Source: Methanobacteriota archaeon
GTDB lineage: Archaea; Thermoplasmatota; Poseidoniia; Poseidoniales; Thalassarchaeaceae
Assembly (NCBI GenBank): GCA_002716085.1
Contig: PAYZ01000024.1
Coordinates: 1-35,613 of the forward strand
Length of the DNA stretch: 35,613 nt
Direction: 5' to 3'
Shown here: positions 1-7,579 of the stretch, one piece after another
How the letters are laid out: every line of letters starts with the position of its first letter
How positions within the stretch are numbered: the first letter of the stretch is position 1
Translations under genes and position numbers: made by a program
Notes under the pieces: model-generated
Databases searched by the model: none
The model's input: the letters and a program-made list of their open reading frames with translations, nothing else
Told to the model about the DNA's origin: nothing

Positions 1-3
1 ATC

Positions 4-720
4 ATGTTTCATTCAACCCAAGAAAATGCCGCCCCAACAGCGTTGCGACTTGCCTCGCAGTATCCAGATGGCCTTGCCCTTTTGCGCTGGTACTCATCCG
101 AGCCAATGTTCCAGCATCAGCCAAGAGCGAACCGATTTGATCGACAGCACAATCCAAGGATTGGCATCACTGGACTTCCTCGATCAGGAAAGTCAGCAGT
201 TCTGCAAAAGGTCGTAGACATGATTTCCCAAGAAGATGGCGGATTCAGGAGGACGAGGGGGCCATCTCCTCCTGAACACATTGTAGCAGGAATGAGATGC
301 GAGCCAGTAATTGAGAACGGGGAGAGAGTAGGATACGCATGCATTAACATTGTCACTGGAGAAAAGGGAGTGATGGCTCACAGGAATATCGACTCAAGAA
401 ATAGAGTGCTTGGTTTCGGGATTGATCCTTCGGAAATTGAAAGGGTCGGTGTACCGGCAATTATTGATGCAATAGGAAACTGTGAGATTTTGGTCATTGA
501 CGAAGTGGGCAAGTTCACTGTGGAAAGCGAGGTTTTTGTCGATTCTGTGCGAGTGGCATTGCAGAACGACATGCCGACATTACTTACGCTACATAAGAAG
601 AGCAGGCATCCACTCCTTCAGGACATAAGGAGGCGTGATGATGCTAGAATTCTGGAGGTTACCCCCGTAAATAGATCTCTTCTTCCATACAAGATCCACA
701 AACTGATCCAGGAGTTCTGA
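4..720 (+). CDS. THEP1-type nucleoside-triphosphatase
   Basis: Member of the THEP1/NTPase family of P-loop NTP hydrolases, whose physiological role is poorly defined. The protein (238 aa from this ATG) has a Walker A motif GLPRSGKS near residues 57-64 and a Walker B motif ILVIDEVGK near residue 165, where the family has IDEIGKME. The typical C-terminal NR-LLPYKI segment follows. A region with GERVGYACINIVTGEKG matches the family's RVGF substrate loop. THEP1 proteins are usually 170-190 aa, so about 40-50 residues before Walker A are extra. Either this is an N-terminal extension or translation starts later, for example at the ATG at 106. The window begins three bases upstream, so a still earlier start cannot be excluded. 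The family call is firm; start and substrate are not. Confidence 0.82.
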   Translation: MFHSTQENAAPTALRLASQYPDGLALLRWYSSEPMFQHQPRANRFDRQHNPRIGITGLPRSGKSAVLQKVVDMISQEDGGFRRTRGPSPPEHIVAGMRCEPVIENGERVGYACINIVTGEKGVMAHRNIDSRNRVLGFGIDPSEIERVGVPAIIDAIGNCEILVIDEVGKFTVESEVFVDSVRVALQNDMPTLLTLHKKSRHPLLQDIRRRDDARILEVTPVNRSLLPYKIHKLIQEF

Positions 721-724
721 TGTA

Positions 725-745
725 TCTCATCAGGAAAGTGTAGGT
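725..745 (+). promoter_or_regulatory. Leader element, copy 1 (SD-like AGGT at its end)
   Basis: A 21-base segment directly before the ATG at 746 matches 17 of 21 bases of a segment at 1118-1138 that precedes the gcvH start. All four differences are transitions. It ends in AGGT, which can pair with the anti-Shine-Dalgarno end of 16S rRNA. It may be a shared translation-initiation or regulatory leader, or a chance resemblance. Confidence 0.3.
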
Positions 746-1093
746 ATGGATTCGCCAGCAAGAAGATTGACAAGACTTCTCACTGGATTCTTAATTACAC
801 TCTTGATTGTTCTGATTTTTTCTTATGTTGATGAAGGGTCTTTTTTCGGAGAATATTGGTTAGCTCCTGCATCGATTGCTATTCTTTCCTCATTAGTGAT
901 GTTTCTATTCTATGCAGGAAGAGGCAGGCCACATGGAGAATGGTTTACTGACTCATGGTTCAGCAGAGAAGATGAAGGCGAAATGAGATCTAGGCTCGAG
1001 AATGAAAGGGAAGAGGCCAGCATTCGGGATCTTGGATCAAAATGGGCTAGGATGGAGATGGCACACTTAGAGGAAAAACATAGTGAGGAATAG
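746..1093 (+). CDS. Small two-helix membrane protein, unknown function
   Basis: Not recognised. The 115-aa product has a short basic N-terminus (ARRLTRLL), then two hydrophobic segments at about residues 11-28 and 38-55. These are followed by a charged tail of about 60 residues rich in Glu and Arg that is probably helical and, by the positive-inside rule, cytoplasmic. The ATG is preceded directly by the AGGT-ending leader at 725-745, which supports this start. It sits in the same orientation between the THEP1 gene (25 nt upstream) and gcvH (51 nt downstream), so co-transcription is possible, but the neighbours do not suggest a function. Confidence 0.6.
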   Translation: MDSPARRLTRLLTGFLITLLIVLIFSYVDEGSFFGEYWLAPASIAILSSLVMFLFYAGRGRPHGEWFTDSWFSREDEGEMRSRLENEREEASIRDLGSKWARMEMAHLEEKHSEE

Positions 1094-1117
1094 GGAGCGA
1101 AAACTTGACCCTTCTCT

Positions 1118-1138
1118 TCTCATCAGAAAGGTACAGGT
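1118..1138 (+). promoter_or_regulatory. Leader element, copy 2 (upstream of gcvH)
   Basis: Second copy of the segment seen at 725-745, ending in AGGT six bases before the gcvH ATG and continuing as AGGTGG, a good Shine-Dalgarno-like sequence. It lies in the 51-nt gap between two co-directional genes. Confidence 0.3.
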
Positions 1139-1144
1139 GGAAGC

Positions 1145-1528
1145 ATGGGAGAAGTGCCAGGAGAATTGAGATATACTGCTGAACATGAGTGGGTGAGGGA
1201 AGAAGGAGGGGAAGTTTGCATTGGAATAACCGACTTCGCTCAGAACGCTCTCACTGAAGTTGTCTGGGTAGAGCTACCAGAGATTGGAACTACTGTTGAA
1301 GTAATGGAGTCATTCGCTAGTGTTGAATCCGTGAAATCAGTTAGCGAAATCTATGCTCCGATGGCAGGTGTCATTTCCGAAGTGAACGAATCTTTGGAAG
1401 ATTCACCTGAGAAAATCAATGAAGATCCTTATGGATCTGGGTGGATATGTAAAATCCGAATAGAAGGGGAGATGGAATTTGAAGGGCTGCTTGATTCTTC
1501 TGAATACTCTGATTTGATCGGAGACTAA
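1145..1528 (+). CDS. gcvH: Glycine cleavage system H protein
   Basis: Lipoyl carrier protein that shuttles the aminomethyl group between the P, T and L proteins of the glycine cleavage system. The 127-aa length is normal for the family. It shows the N-terminal YTAEHEWV motif, the GITDFAQ-L-EVVWVELPEIG core, and the lipoylation motif SVESVKSVSEIYAP with the modified lysine at Lys64. No other glycine cleavage genes are in this window, so the P, T and L subunits must lie elsewhere if the system is complete. In some lineages H proteins also take part in lipoate assembly. The RNase H gene starts two bases after the stop, which suggests translational coupling. Confidence 0.95.
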   Translation: MGEVPGELRYTAEHEWVREEGGEVCIGITDFAQNALTEVVWVELPEIGTTVEVMESFASVESVKSVSEIYAPMAGVISEVNESLEDSPEKINEDPYGSGWICKIRIEGEMEFEGLLDSSEYSDLIGD

Positions 1529-1530
1529 GC

Positions 1531-2121
1531 ATGGAAGAAGTTCCTCCTAGGAGTAGTTCTCAATTCTCTGCAAATGGGGATCTCTCTGGGTCACGAGTAA
1601 TGCGAATTTATGTCGATGGGTCTTGTGAAGATAACCAAAATGTTTCACCTTCAACTAAAGCTGGATGGGGTTTCTGCGTGATTGAGGGTGATGATGGAGC
1701 AGGGAGGGGGAGGGGGGACTTGGTTTTCGAGGCTTTTGGACCTGTTACAACGAGTTCAGAAGAATCCCTATTTTTCGGAGCAGAAGTCGGTTCAAACAAT
1801 ACTGCAGAATTGTCTGCAATCATCAATGCTCTGAGATGGGTCCTTTCTTCTGGAATACAAAGTAGAGTGGAGATCTGCACCGATTCAAAATACGCAGGCA
1901 ATATTTCTAGCGGGATTTGGAAAGCAAAAGCTAATTTGGCTCTGGTTAGTTGTGTCAGGAGATTTTGGGAGGAAGTCTCGGAAACAATGCCAATAAGTTG
2001 GAGGCACGTCAAGGCACATAGAGGTCACAGGTGGAACGAGAGGGCCGATCATCTAGCATATAGAGCCACTCTTGGAGAAACCCCAGTACCTCTGCAGTTC
2101 TGGAAGCCTGGACAGAGGTAG
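1531..2121 (+). CDS. rnhA: Ribonuclease HI family protein
   Basis: RNase H-fold nuclease that cleaves the RNA strand of RNA:DNA hybrids. The catalytic carboxylates are all visible: Asp29 in IYVDGS, Glu93 in NNTAELSAI, Asp118 in CTDSKY and Asp173 in NERADHLA, with the flexible-loop His163 in VKAHRGHRW. The protein is 196 aa, slightly longer than the usual ~150. About 23 N-terminal residues precede the fold, and an internal ATG at 1600 (MRIYVDGS) would give a tight-fitting start. An insert of acidic and Gly/Arg-rich residues (about 53-64) separates the first two strands. It follows gcvH with a 2-nt gap. Its stop directly abuts the stop of the convergent gene at 2122. Confidence 0.9.
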   Translation: MEEVPPRSSSQFSANGDLSGSRVMRIYVDGSCEDNQNVSPSTKAGWGFCVIEGDDGAGRGRGDLVFEAFGPVTTSSEESLFFGAEVGSNNTAELSAIINALRWVLSSGIQSRVEICTDSKYAGNISSGIWKAKANLALVSCVRRFWEEVSETMPISWRHVKAHRGHRWNERADHLAYRATLGETPVPLQFWKPGQR

Positions 2122-2535
2122 TTAATCTTCCTTTAACGGGCCCAAAACCAGCATTACATATGCCGATTGAATCAGAAGGAGGAGGCCGATGAGGCTTAGC
2201 AATAATCCCGTAGGATCGGGAAGATGGCTCTGCAGGATGTTTCCTGCAGTCCAAGACATAGATAGCACAACGAATGCTAGCACCATTTCCAATCTTGCTG
2301 AGCGTGCGGGGTCCTCCCACAGGTCAACCCAAGGAATTAGTCCCCTCCGTTTGAAGTTGTATCGGTACCAAGCCACATACCCCACAGCAAGGCCTGAAAT
2401 ACCAATTATTCCCAAAGAAAAACCTGTATCCCCCCATGGGCCCGCTGGAGCGATCCCCAAGAATAACGAGTTCAATATTAGGACGAAAGATAAGACTGCG
2501 AGGGGGATCCATTCAGGATCCTGATTGGTTGCCAC
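2122..2535 (-). CDS. Four-helix integral membrane protein, unknown
   Basis: Not recognised. The 137-aa product has about four hydrophobic segments (roughly residues 11-30, 38-56, 84-103 and 108-132). A basic loop with YRYNFKRRG lies between helices 2 and 3. No catalytic motif or metal site is evident. It converges on the RNase H gene with no intervening base, and it diverges from the dehydratase gene at 2597 across about 60 nt that must hold both promoters. Confidence 0.6.
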   Translation of the reverse strand: MATNQDPEWIPLAVLSFVLILNSLFLGIAPAGPWGDTGFSLGIIGISGLAVGYVAWYRYNFKRRGLIPWVDLWEDPARSARLEMVLAFVVLSMSWTAGNILQSHLPDPTGLLLSLIGLLLLIQSAYVMLVLGPLKED

Positions 2536-2596
2536 GTAGGGAGCGAAGAGAGTCGCAGTAATGATGTATTGCTTATCCCTGGGGTGGTGTGAGAAT

Positions 2597-3544
2597 ATGC
2601 AAGAAGTAACCTATTCTGATGTTCAGTCTGCTGCTGAAAGGCTGGATGGTGTAGTTTCAAAGACCCCGGTGATTTCTTCACAGGAGATTGACAGAATGGC
2701 AGGAAGAAGCGTTTTCATGAAATGCGAAAACCTTCAACACGTGGGTGCATTCAAATTCAGGGGGGCTTCTAATGCCGTAATTCTCCTAGAAGAGGAGTGT
2801 GATTCGGGAATTTGTACTCACAGTAGTGGGAACCACGGCCAAGCTGTCGCTCTCGCTGCAAAGCAAAGAGGTGTGCCCGCCTACATTGTAATGCCCAAGA
2901 CGGCTCCTAGAGTGAAAATTGAGGGTGTAAAAAGTCACGGAGCTGAGGTCATTCTCTGCGAGCCAACTCTTGAAGCTAGGATTACTACGGCTAACTCAGT
3001 ACTAGATAGGACCGGGGCATATTTTATCCATCCTTTCGATAATCACAACGTCATAGCCGGTCAGGGAACGGTTGCAAAGGAGATGATTGAGGAATGCGGA
3101 AGTTTGGACGCAGTTCTTGCTCCTATTGGGGGTGGAGGATTGATGTCTGGGACAAGTATTTCGACCAGAGCTCTTCTTCCCAATGCACAAATCTTTGGGA
3201 CTGAGCCTTATGGGGCCGACGACGCTGCAAAATCGCTCGAATCGGGTGAGTTCGTTCCCCAGACTGGGCCTGACACGATTTGTGATGGTCTACTTACAAG
3301 CATGGGGGAGATAACATGGCCCATCATAAAGAGTCATGTTGAGCAAATTATCAGAGTAAGTGACGAAGATGTGTTGAAGGCCATGACGATCTTAAACGAA
3401 GTTTTTGACATGATTGTGGAGCCTAGCGGGGCAATTTCTCTAGCTGCAGTGCTAAAGGATGAGTTCGTAGAAAAGGAAGGTATCGATAGGATTGGGATAA
3501 TTCTGTGTGGTGGGAACGTGGATCGAGAAAAACTGCCATTCTGA
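2597..3544 (+). CDS. Threonine/serine dehydratase (PLP fold type II)
   Basis: PLP enzyme of the threonine ammonia-lyase / serine racemase group, probably converting threonine to 2-oxobutyrate (isoleucine precursor) or serine to pyruvate. From the ATG at 2597 it has 315 aa, the length of catabolic TdcB-type enzymes, with no C-terminal ACT regulatory domain. The PLP lysine is Lys53 in the AFKFRGA motif. SSGNHGQAVA is the substrate/cofactor loop and PIGGGGLMSG holds the PLP phosphate. I prefer ATG 2597 over one 36 nt upstream because MQEVTYSDVQSAA aligns with the family N-terminus. Serine racemase or threo-3-hydroxyaspartate ammonia-lyase activity is possible. Threonine synthase is also encoded in the window (32219-33280). 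Confidence 0.85.
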   Translation: MQEVTYSDVQSAAERLDGVVSKTPVISSQEIDRMAGRSVFMKCENLQHVGAFKFRGASNAVILLEEECDSGICTHSSGNHGQAVALAAKQRGVPAYIVMPKTAPRVKIEGVKSHGAEVILCEPTLEARITTANSVLDRTGAYFIHPFDNHNVIAGQGTVAKEMIEECGSLDAVLAPIGGGGLMSGTSISTRALLPNAQIFGTEPYGADDAAKSLESGEFVPQTGPDTICDGLLTSMGEITWPIIKSHVEQIIRVSDEDVLKAMTILNEVFDMIVEPSGAISLAAVLKDEFVEKEGIDRIGIILCGGNVDREKLPF

Positions 3545-3640
3545 ATATATGGAAATCATTTGACAAGAGCTTTGATATTGTTCATTTCTGGCTAGTCAAG
3601 GGCTTGTTGTATACGCTAAACGCAGTGATGGGATAGATTG

Positions 3641-3714
3641 TGGAGCACGAGCCGGGATTTGCACCCGGGTCCATGGATCTGCAGTCCATTGCATAGCTGC
3701 TCTGCCACTCGTGC
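3641..3714 (-). tRNA. tRNA-Cys (anticodon GCA)
   Basis: On the minus strand a complete cloverleaf can be folded. The acceptor stem is GCACGAG/CTCGTGC with discriminator T. The D arm has three good pairs, the anticodon stem is ATGGA/TCCAT with loop CTGCAGA (anticodon GCA at 3680-3682), the variable loop has 4 nt, and the T arm is CCGGG-TGCAAAT-CCCGG. CCA is encoded (3641-3643). The T loop starts TGC rather than TTC, a small departure from consensus. No intron. No clear TATA box is visible in the ~80 nt upstream. Confidence 0.95.
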
Positions 3715-3751
3715 TGCGCCTCCCCGACCAACCACCCTCTCTTGAAGACTG

Positions 3752-3766
3752 TCCGTGCTTCACGGA
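3752..3766. promoter_or_regulatory. Short perfect inverted repeat between tRNA-Cys and the aminotransferase gene
   Basis: TCCGTG-CTT-CACGGA is a perfect 6-bp inverted repeat with a 3-nt centre. It lies 37 nt upstream of the tRNA-Cys and 35 nt upstream of the aminotransferase start at 3802, in the divergent control region. It could be an operator or an RNA hairpin; nothing in the sequence decides which. Confidence 0.3.
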
Positions 3767-3801
3767 ATACCTTCATTGGGAAGAGGGGGGCCTGTACCTT
3801 T

Positions 3802-4938
3802 GTGCCTCGAGTGTCATCTAGGTTCGAAGGTCTCGGCGTGGGATTCGCTCCGTACCTCCAACCTCCAGGGCCGGAGGTTGTCAGGTGGACGGTTGGAGAG
3901 CCTGGTTTCGAGACTCCAGAAGAAATTGTTGAGGCTGCAATTGAAGAGCTGCGGAGAGGGAGGACGAAGTACACTCGAGGGCCGGGAACAATAGAACTGT
4001 GCCAATCTGTGGCGAACTATCTATCGCTATATCACGATATCGAAGCTAGTGCTGAAGACATAGTAGTGACTCCTGGTGCCAAGCAAGCATTGCTGTATTC
4101 TTTCCTGATTACTACGATGCCTGGAGATGAGGCAATACTGCTTGCTCCTTCTTGGGCATCTTATGAGCCGATGCTGGAGTTCATTGGAGCTGTGCCTGTC
4201 CATGTTCAGGTCAACATGGAAGACTTTCATCCCGATATAGGCACGATTAGAGAGGCAATCACCGATAGGACAAGGATGATTCTAGTTAACTCGCCGTGTA
4301 ATCCAACTGGAGCAGTGTTCACGCCAGAGGAGATATCTGAGATTGTCCAACTTGCTGTGGAACATGACCTTTGGATAGTGTCAGACGAGATATACGGTAG
4401 AATGGTCTGGGTAGACTGGCCTCATGTTTCTCCAGCGACCATCCCTGGAGGGAAGGAGAGGACAATAGTAGTCAATGGATGGTCCAAATCCTGGGCAATG
4501 ACTGGAATGAGGGTTGGTTTCCTAACTGGACCTAAGGAGGCGGTAAAGGCTGCTATGAAGAGCCAGGCAAACTCAGCATCCCATATCCCTACATTCATGA
4601 TGGAAGCAGCGAGAACTGCTCTGGAGTGTGAAGATTCAGTGGAGTCCTTCAACCAAGAATATCTGAAGAGGAGAGAGATCATGAGGGCAGGGTTGGATTC
4701 GATTCCCGGAATTCGTGTTCCGGAGCCTGAAGGGGCCTTCTACGTGTTTGCTGATATAACAGGAACTGGGATGACGGATATCGAGTTTGCAGAAGGTGCA
4801 TTGGAAGCAGGAGTTCAACTAATTCCTGCCTCTCTGATTTCTGGTGGTGAAGGTTTTGTCAGAGTATCATACGCCGCAGACGAAGAAGCGATTCACGAAG
4901 GACTATCTAGACTGAGATCTTGGCTTATTCAAGAGTGA
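3802..4938 (+). CDS. Class I/II aminotransferase (aspartate aminotransferase-like)
   Basis: PLP-dependent aminotransferase, fold type I. Recognisable motifs are WTVGEPGFETP near the N-terminus, TKYTRGPG, NSPCNPTGAV (binds the substrate carboxylate region), VSDEIYG with the PLP-pyridine Asp, and the Schiff-base lysine in GWSKSWAMTGMRVGF. An Arg in the C-terminal FVRVSYA motif would bind the alpha-carboxylate. No ATG suits the N-terminus. GTG at 3802 preceded by GAGGGGGG (3784-3791) gives 378 aa and is preferred; GTG 3811 is possible, and a TTG at 3742 would add residues that look non-coding. Its stop overlaps the speD start as GTGA, so the genes are probably translationally coupled. The exact amino acid substrate cannot be told from sequence. 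Confidence 0.85.
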   Translation: MPRVSSRFEGLGVGFAPYLQPPGPEVVRWTVGEPGFETPEEIVEAAIEELRRGRTKYTRGPGTIELCQSVANYLSLYHDIEASAEDIVVTPGAKQALLYSFLITTMPGDEAILLAPSWASYEPMLEFIGAVPVHVQVNMEDFHPDIGTIREAITDRTRMILVNSPCNPTGAVFTPEEISEIVQLAVEHDLWIVSDEIYGRMVWVDWPHVSPATIPGGKERTIVVNGWSKSWAMTGMRVGFLTGPKEAVKAAMKSQANSASHIPTFMMEAARTALECEDSVESFNQEYLKRREIMRAGLDSIPGIRVPEPEGAFYVFADITGTGMTDIEFAEGALEAGVQLIPASLISGGEGFVRVSYAADEEAIHEGLSRLRSWLIQE

Positions 4939-5354
4939 GTTTGAAATCGAAGGTGCCTCACAGTTGCAATGTGGGTGGAACTGAATCAGTAGGATCGCAC
5001 GTCTTGTTAGACTACACCAACTACATTTCACCAAAGGGCGATGGTGGGGCTAGGATCCTTTGCATACTTAGAGACTCGGTGCGTGATTCCGGTGTTAGAG
5101 AGGTGCACTCACACGTAGAGTCATTCGATGGATCAATCAGTCCTCCGGGGTTCGCTTCAGTAGTTCTTATCGACGAGAGTCACGTAAGTGCACACTGCTA
5201 CTCCGAAAAGGGCATACTGGCAGTAGATGTCTTTACCTGTGGAGAAAATGATGCAGATTCCCTGGCAGATTTAATTCACGAGAGGTTAATATCGGAAATT
5301 CCTACTCTCAGGCTAGTATTTCGAGAACGAGTAAGTCGATTTAGGAGTGATTAG
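4935..5354 (+). CDS. speD: S-adenosylmethionine decarboxylase proenzyme
   Basis: Produces decarboxylated SAM, the aminopropyl donor for spermidine. Prokaryotic SpeD is made as a proenzyme that self-cleaves to create a pyruvoyl group. All three key residues are present in IDESHVSAHCYS and VDVFTCGE: the cleavage Ser (residue 82 from the GTG start), the His five residues on, and the Cys twenty residues on, the same spacing as in the Thermotoga enzyme (63/68/83). A GTG at 4935 overlaps the upstream stop as GTGA and is preferred to the in-frame TTG at 4920. About 20 residues precede the usual family start (GSHVLLDY). The stop is immediately followed by the GTG of the DHS-family gene, so the two are surely co-transcribed. 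Confidence 0.93.
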   Translation: MSLKSKVPHSCNVGGTESVGSHVLLDYTNYISPKGDGGARILCILRDSVRDSGVREVHSHVESFDGSISPPGFASVVLIDESHVSAHCYSEKGILAVDVFTCGENDADSLADLIHERLISEIPTLRLVFRERVSRFRSD

Positions 5355-6299
5355 GTGGCTATTCGAGACTTCATTGATGATCACTACAAACACTTCAATG
5401 CTGGAGAGCTTTCTCGTTGCGTGGAATCACTTAGAGGTTTCCTCGATTTAGGAGGGAGGTTGATAGTGACAATTGCAGGGGCAATGTCTACTGCAGAGAT
5501 AGGAAGAAGCTTGGCACCTGCAATTAGGAATCAGAGGGTTCATGCGATTTGCTGTACGGGTGCAAATTTGGAAGAAGATCTGTTCAGTCTAGTCTCAAGA
5601 TCCGATTACGAGACAGTGGCTAATTGGAGGCAGCAGACCCGTCGTGATGATGCTGATCTAGCCAGAAGAGGTATGAATCGAGTAACCGATGTAGCAATTC
5701 CAGAGAGTACAATTGTTAGAATCGGGGAGAAGATGATGGAGCTGTGGGAAGAAGCTGAGGTAGTTGGAGATTCACGATTCCCACACGAATATTTCTACGA
5801 TCTTCTCCTCCATGGGGAATTGGACTTCTCATACCCCCCGGAAAAATCATGGCTAATGGCGGCCGCTGATGCGAATCTTCCAATATTCACTCCCGGATGG
5901 GAGGACTCTACTCTTGGCAATCTCCTTGCTGCAAAGGTAATCGACTGTAGTTTGAAGAGTAATTCTATTGTCAGGGGCGGATTGGACGCTATGCAATCTC
6001 TGGCAGACTGGTACAGGGAAGACGATTCGCCGACAGGAATTCTGCAAGTCGGAGGAGGGATTTCTGGGGACTTTGCCATTTCTGTAGTTCCTATGCTAAT
6101 ACAGGATGCAAAGGTGAGCGTGCCCCTTTGGTCTTGGTTTGCTCAAATTTCTGAGTCCAAGCCATCTTACGGGGGATACTCAGGAGCCCTTCCAAATGAG
6201 AAAATTAGCTGGGGAAAGTTGGATGTGGATACTCCTCAGTTCGTAATCGAATCAGATGCGAGCATCGTCCTTCCGCTACTATTATCATCTTTGGAATAG
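5355..6299 (+). CDS. Deoxyhypusine synthase family protein
   Basis: NAD-dependent aminobutyl transferase family. Canonical DHS moves the butylamine part of spermidine to a lysine of aIF5A; bacterial DHS-like relatives can act as homospermidine synthases. The catalytic lysine is Lys288 in KISWGKLDVD, matching the VSWGK motif of DHS. Other family signatures are TGANLEEDLF, PGWEDSTLGN and LQVGGGISGDF. The PGWEDST version, as I recall, is more like the DHS-like subgroup found in bacteria than classical archaeal DHS. It has 314 aa, a GTG start directly after the speD stop, and a 3' end that overlaps enolase by 15 nt. Co-location with SpeD supports a role using spermidine. Whether the acceptor is aIF5A or a polyamine is open. 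Confidence 0.85.
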   Translation: MAIRDFIDDHYKHFNAGELSRCVESLRGFLDLGGRLIVTIAGAMSTAEIGRSLAPAIRNQRVHAICCTGANLEEDLFSLVSRSDYETVANWRQQTRRDDADLARRGMNRVTDVAIPESTIVRIGEKMMELWEEAEVVGDSRFPHEYFYDLLLHGELDFSYPPEKSWLMAAADANLPIFTPGWEDSTLGNLLAAKVIDCSLKSNSIVRGGLDAMQSLADWYREDDSPTGILQVGGGISGDFAISVVPMLIQDAKVSVPLWSWFAQISESKPSYGGYSGALPNEKISWGKLDVDTPQFVIESDASIVLPLLLSSLE

Positions 6300-7550
6300 G
6301 GAATAGTACGGAGCTCCCGATTCGGATATTCTCAGCAACTGGTTATACTTGGAAGTCCTATCTGAGCGTGCTGGGGCTCCTGTTTTTATCTGTCCGGAGT
6401 GGGTCCCTACTGCCAAGTCAGCAATAATGTCATCCGAAGTCTCCCCCGATCTATGGCTTATGATAGTTGCAAAGCCTGCTTCCTTTGCCGTTTCAATTAC
6501 TTGCATTGTTTCTGTTACCGTCCCTATCTGGTTTAGTTTAATCAAAATGGCATTTGAAGCGGATTCTTCGATGCCCCTCAACAGGCGGCTTTGGTTTGTT
6601 ACGTATAGGTCGTCACCCACAATCTGGATACGTTGCCCCTCTCTTGCAGTGAATTCTGACCAAGCCCCCCAGTCGTCCTCTCCAAACGGATCCTCGATCG
6701 ATACGATTGGGTAGTCATCTATCCAATTGGAATACACTTTACTGAGTTCAGAGCCGGAAAGTTTAGTCCCATCTATGTGATAATGACTGCCATCATAGAA
6801 CTCCTGGGCCGCAACGTCTAGAGCAATAGAGATCTGCTTTCCTTCGGTATAGCCAGCTTTGTTTATTGCCTCTAGGACAAATCTGAGTCCCTCTTCGTTT
6901 CTTGGTAGATTTGGCGTGAATCCCCCTTCGTCCCCAATGCCCACCAGAAGGTTCTCATCGCCCAGTATTGACTTTAGTGAGTGATAAACCTCTACACCGG
7001 CACGCAGAGCTTCGGAGAAGTTGTCAAAGCCGTGTGGTATGACCATAAACTCCTGGACATCGACATTCGAATTCGCGTGTGCTCCTCCATTGAGAATGTT
7101 CATCATTGGCACTGGTAGTGCAGTTTTTCCTGAGGCAGAAATTTTTTTCCACAGATCAATTGGATGAGCAGCACGAAGGCATGACATTGAGGTCCCAAGA
7201 ATTGCATTGGCGCCCAATCTAGACTTGTTTCTAGTTCCGTCCAATTCAATCAGTGCTGTGTCTATTTCGTCTTGTTTTGAGGGATCCATTCCCAAAAGTG
7301 CTTCTCTGATTTCACCATTGACGTTTGTTACTGCTTTACTTACGCCTCTTCCCATCCACTTATCTCCACCATCACGCAGTTCAACTGCCTCATGTGTCCC
7401 AGTACTCGCTCCCGATGGAACTGCGGCCCTACCAGCGAGTAAGCCATCTACGAAGCAGTCTACTTCGACAGTTGGGTTCCCCCTAGAATCCAATACTGCC
7501 CGAGCGGAGATGTCGCTGATAGCGGCACCCATTGGAGGGTCGGTAGGCAT
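6285..7550 (-). CDS. eno: Enolase (2-phosphoglycerate dehydratase)
   Basis: Glycolysis/gluconeogenesis enzyme interconverting 2-phosphoglycerate and phosphoenolpyruvate; needs Mg2+. The 421-aa length is standard. Visible signatures include ARAVLDSRGNPTVEVD at the N-terminus, PSGASTGTHEA (mobile loop Ser), GDEGGFTPN, SIEDPFGEDDW and GDDLYVTN (metal ligands), the catalytic Lys in LIKLNQIGT, and SHRSGET. ATG at 7550 is used; ATG at 7532 (MGAAISDIS) would fit the usual N-terminus slightly better. It follows the Cys-rich gene at 7580 by 29 nt on the same strand, so the two may share a promoter in the 8012-8152 divergent region. Its 3' end overlaps the DHS-family gene. Confidence 0.97.
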   Translation of the reverse strand: MPTDPPMGAAISDISARAVLDSRGNPTVEVDCFVDGLLAGRAAVPSGASTGTHEAVELRDGGDKWMGRGVSKAVTNVNGEIREALLGMDPSKQDEIDTALIELDGTRNKSRLGANAILGTSMSCLRAAHPIDLWKKISASGKTALPVPMMNILNGGAHANSNVDVQEFMVIPHGFDNFSEALRAGVEVYHSLKSILGDENLLVGIGDEGGFTPNLPRNEEGLRFVLEAINKAGYTEGKQISIALDVAAQEFYDGSHYHIDGTKLSGSELSKVYSNWIDDYPIVSIEDPFGEDDWGAWSEFTAREGQRIQIVGDDLYVTNQSRLLRGIEESASNAILIKLNQIGTVTETMQVIETAKEAGFATIISHRSGETSDDIIADLAVGTHSGQIKTGAPARSDRTSKYNQLLRISESGAPYYSLFQR

Positions 7551-7579
7551 CGTGCATGTGAAGGTAGCGCATTGATACT

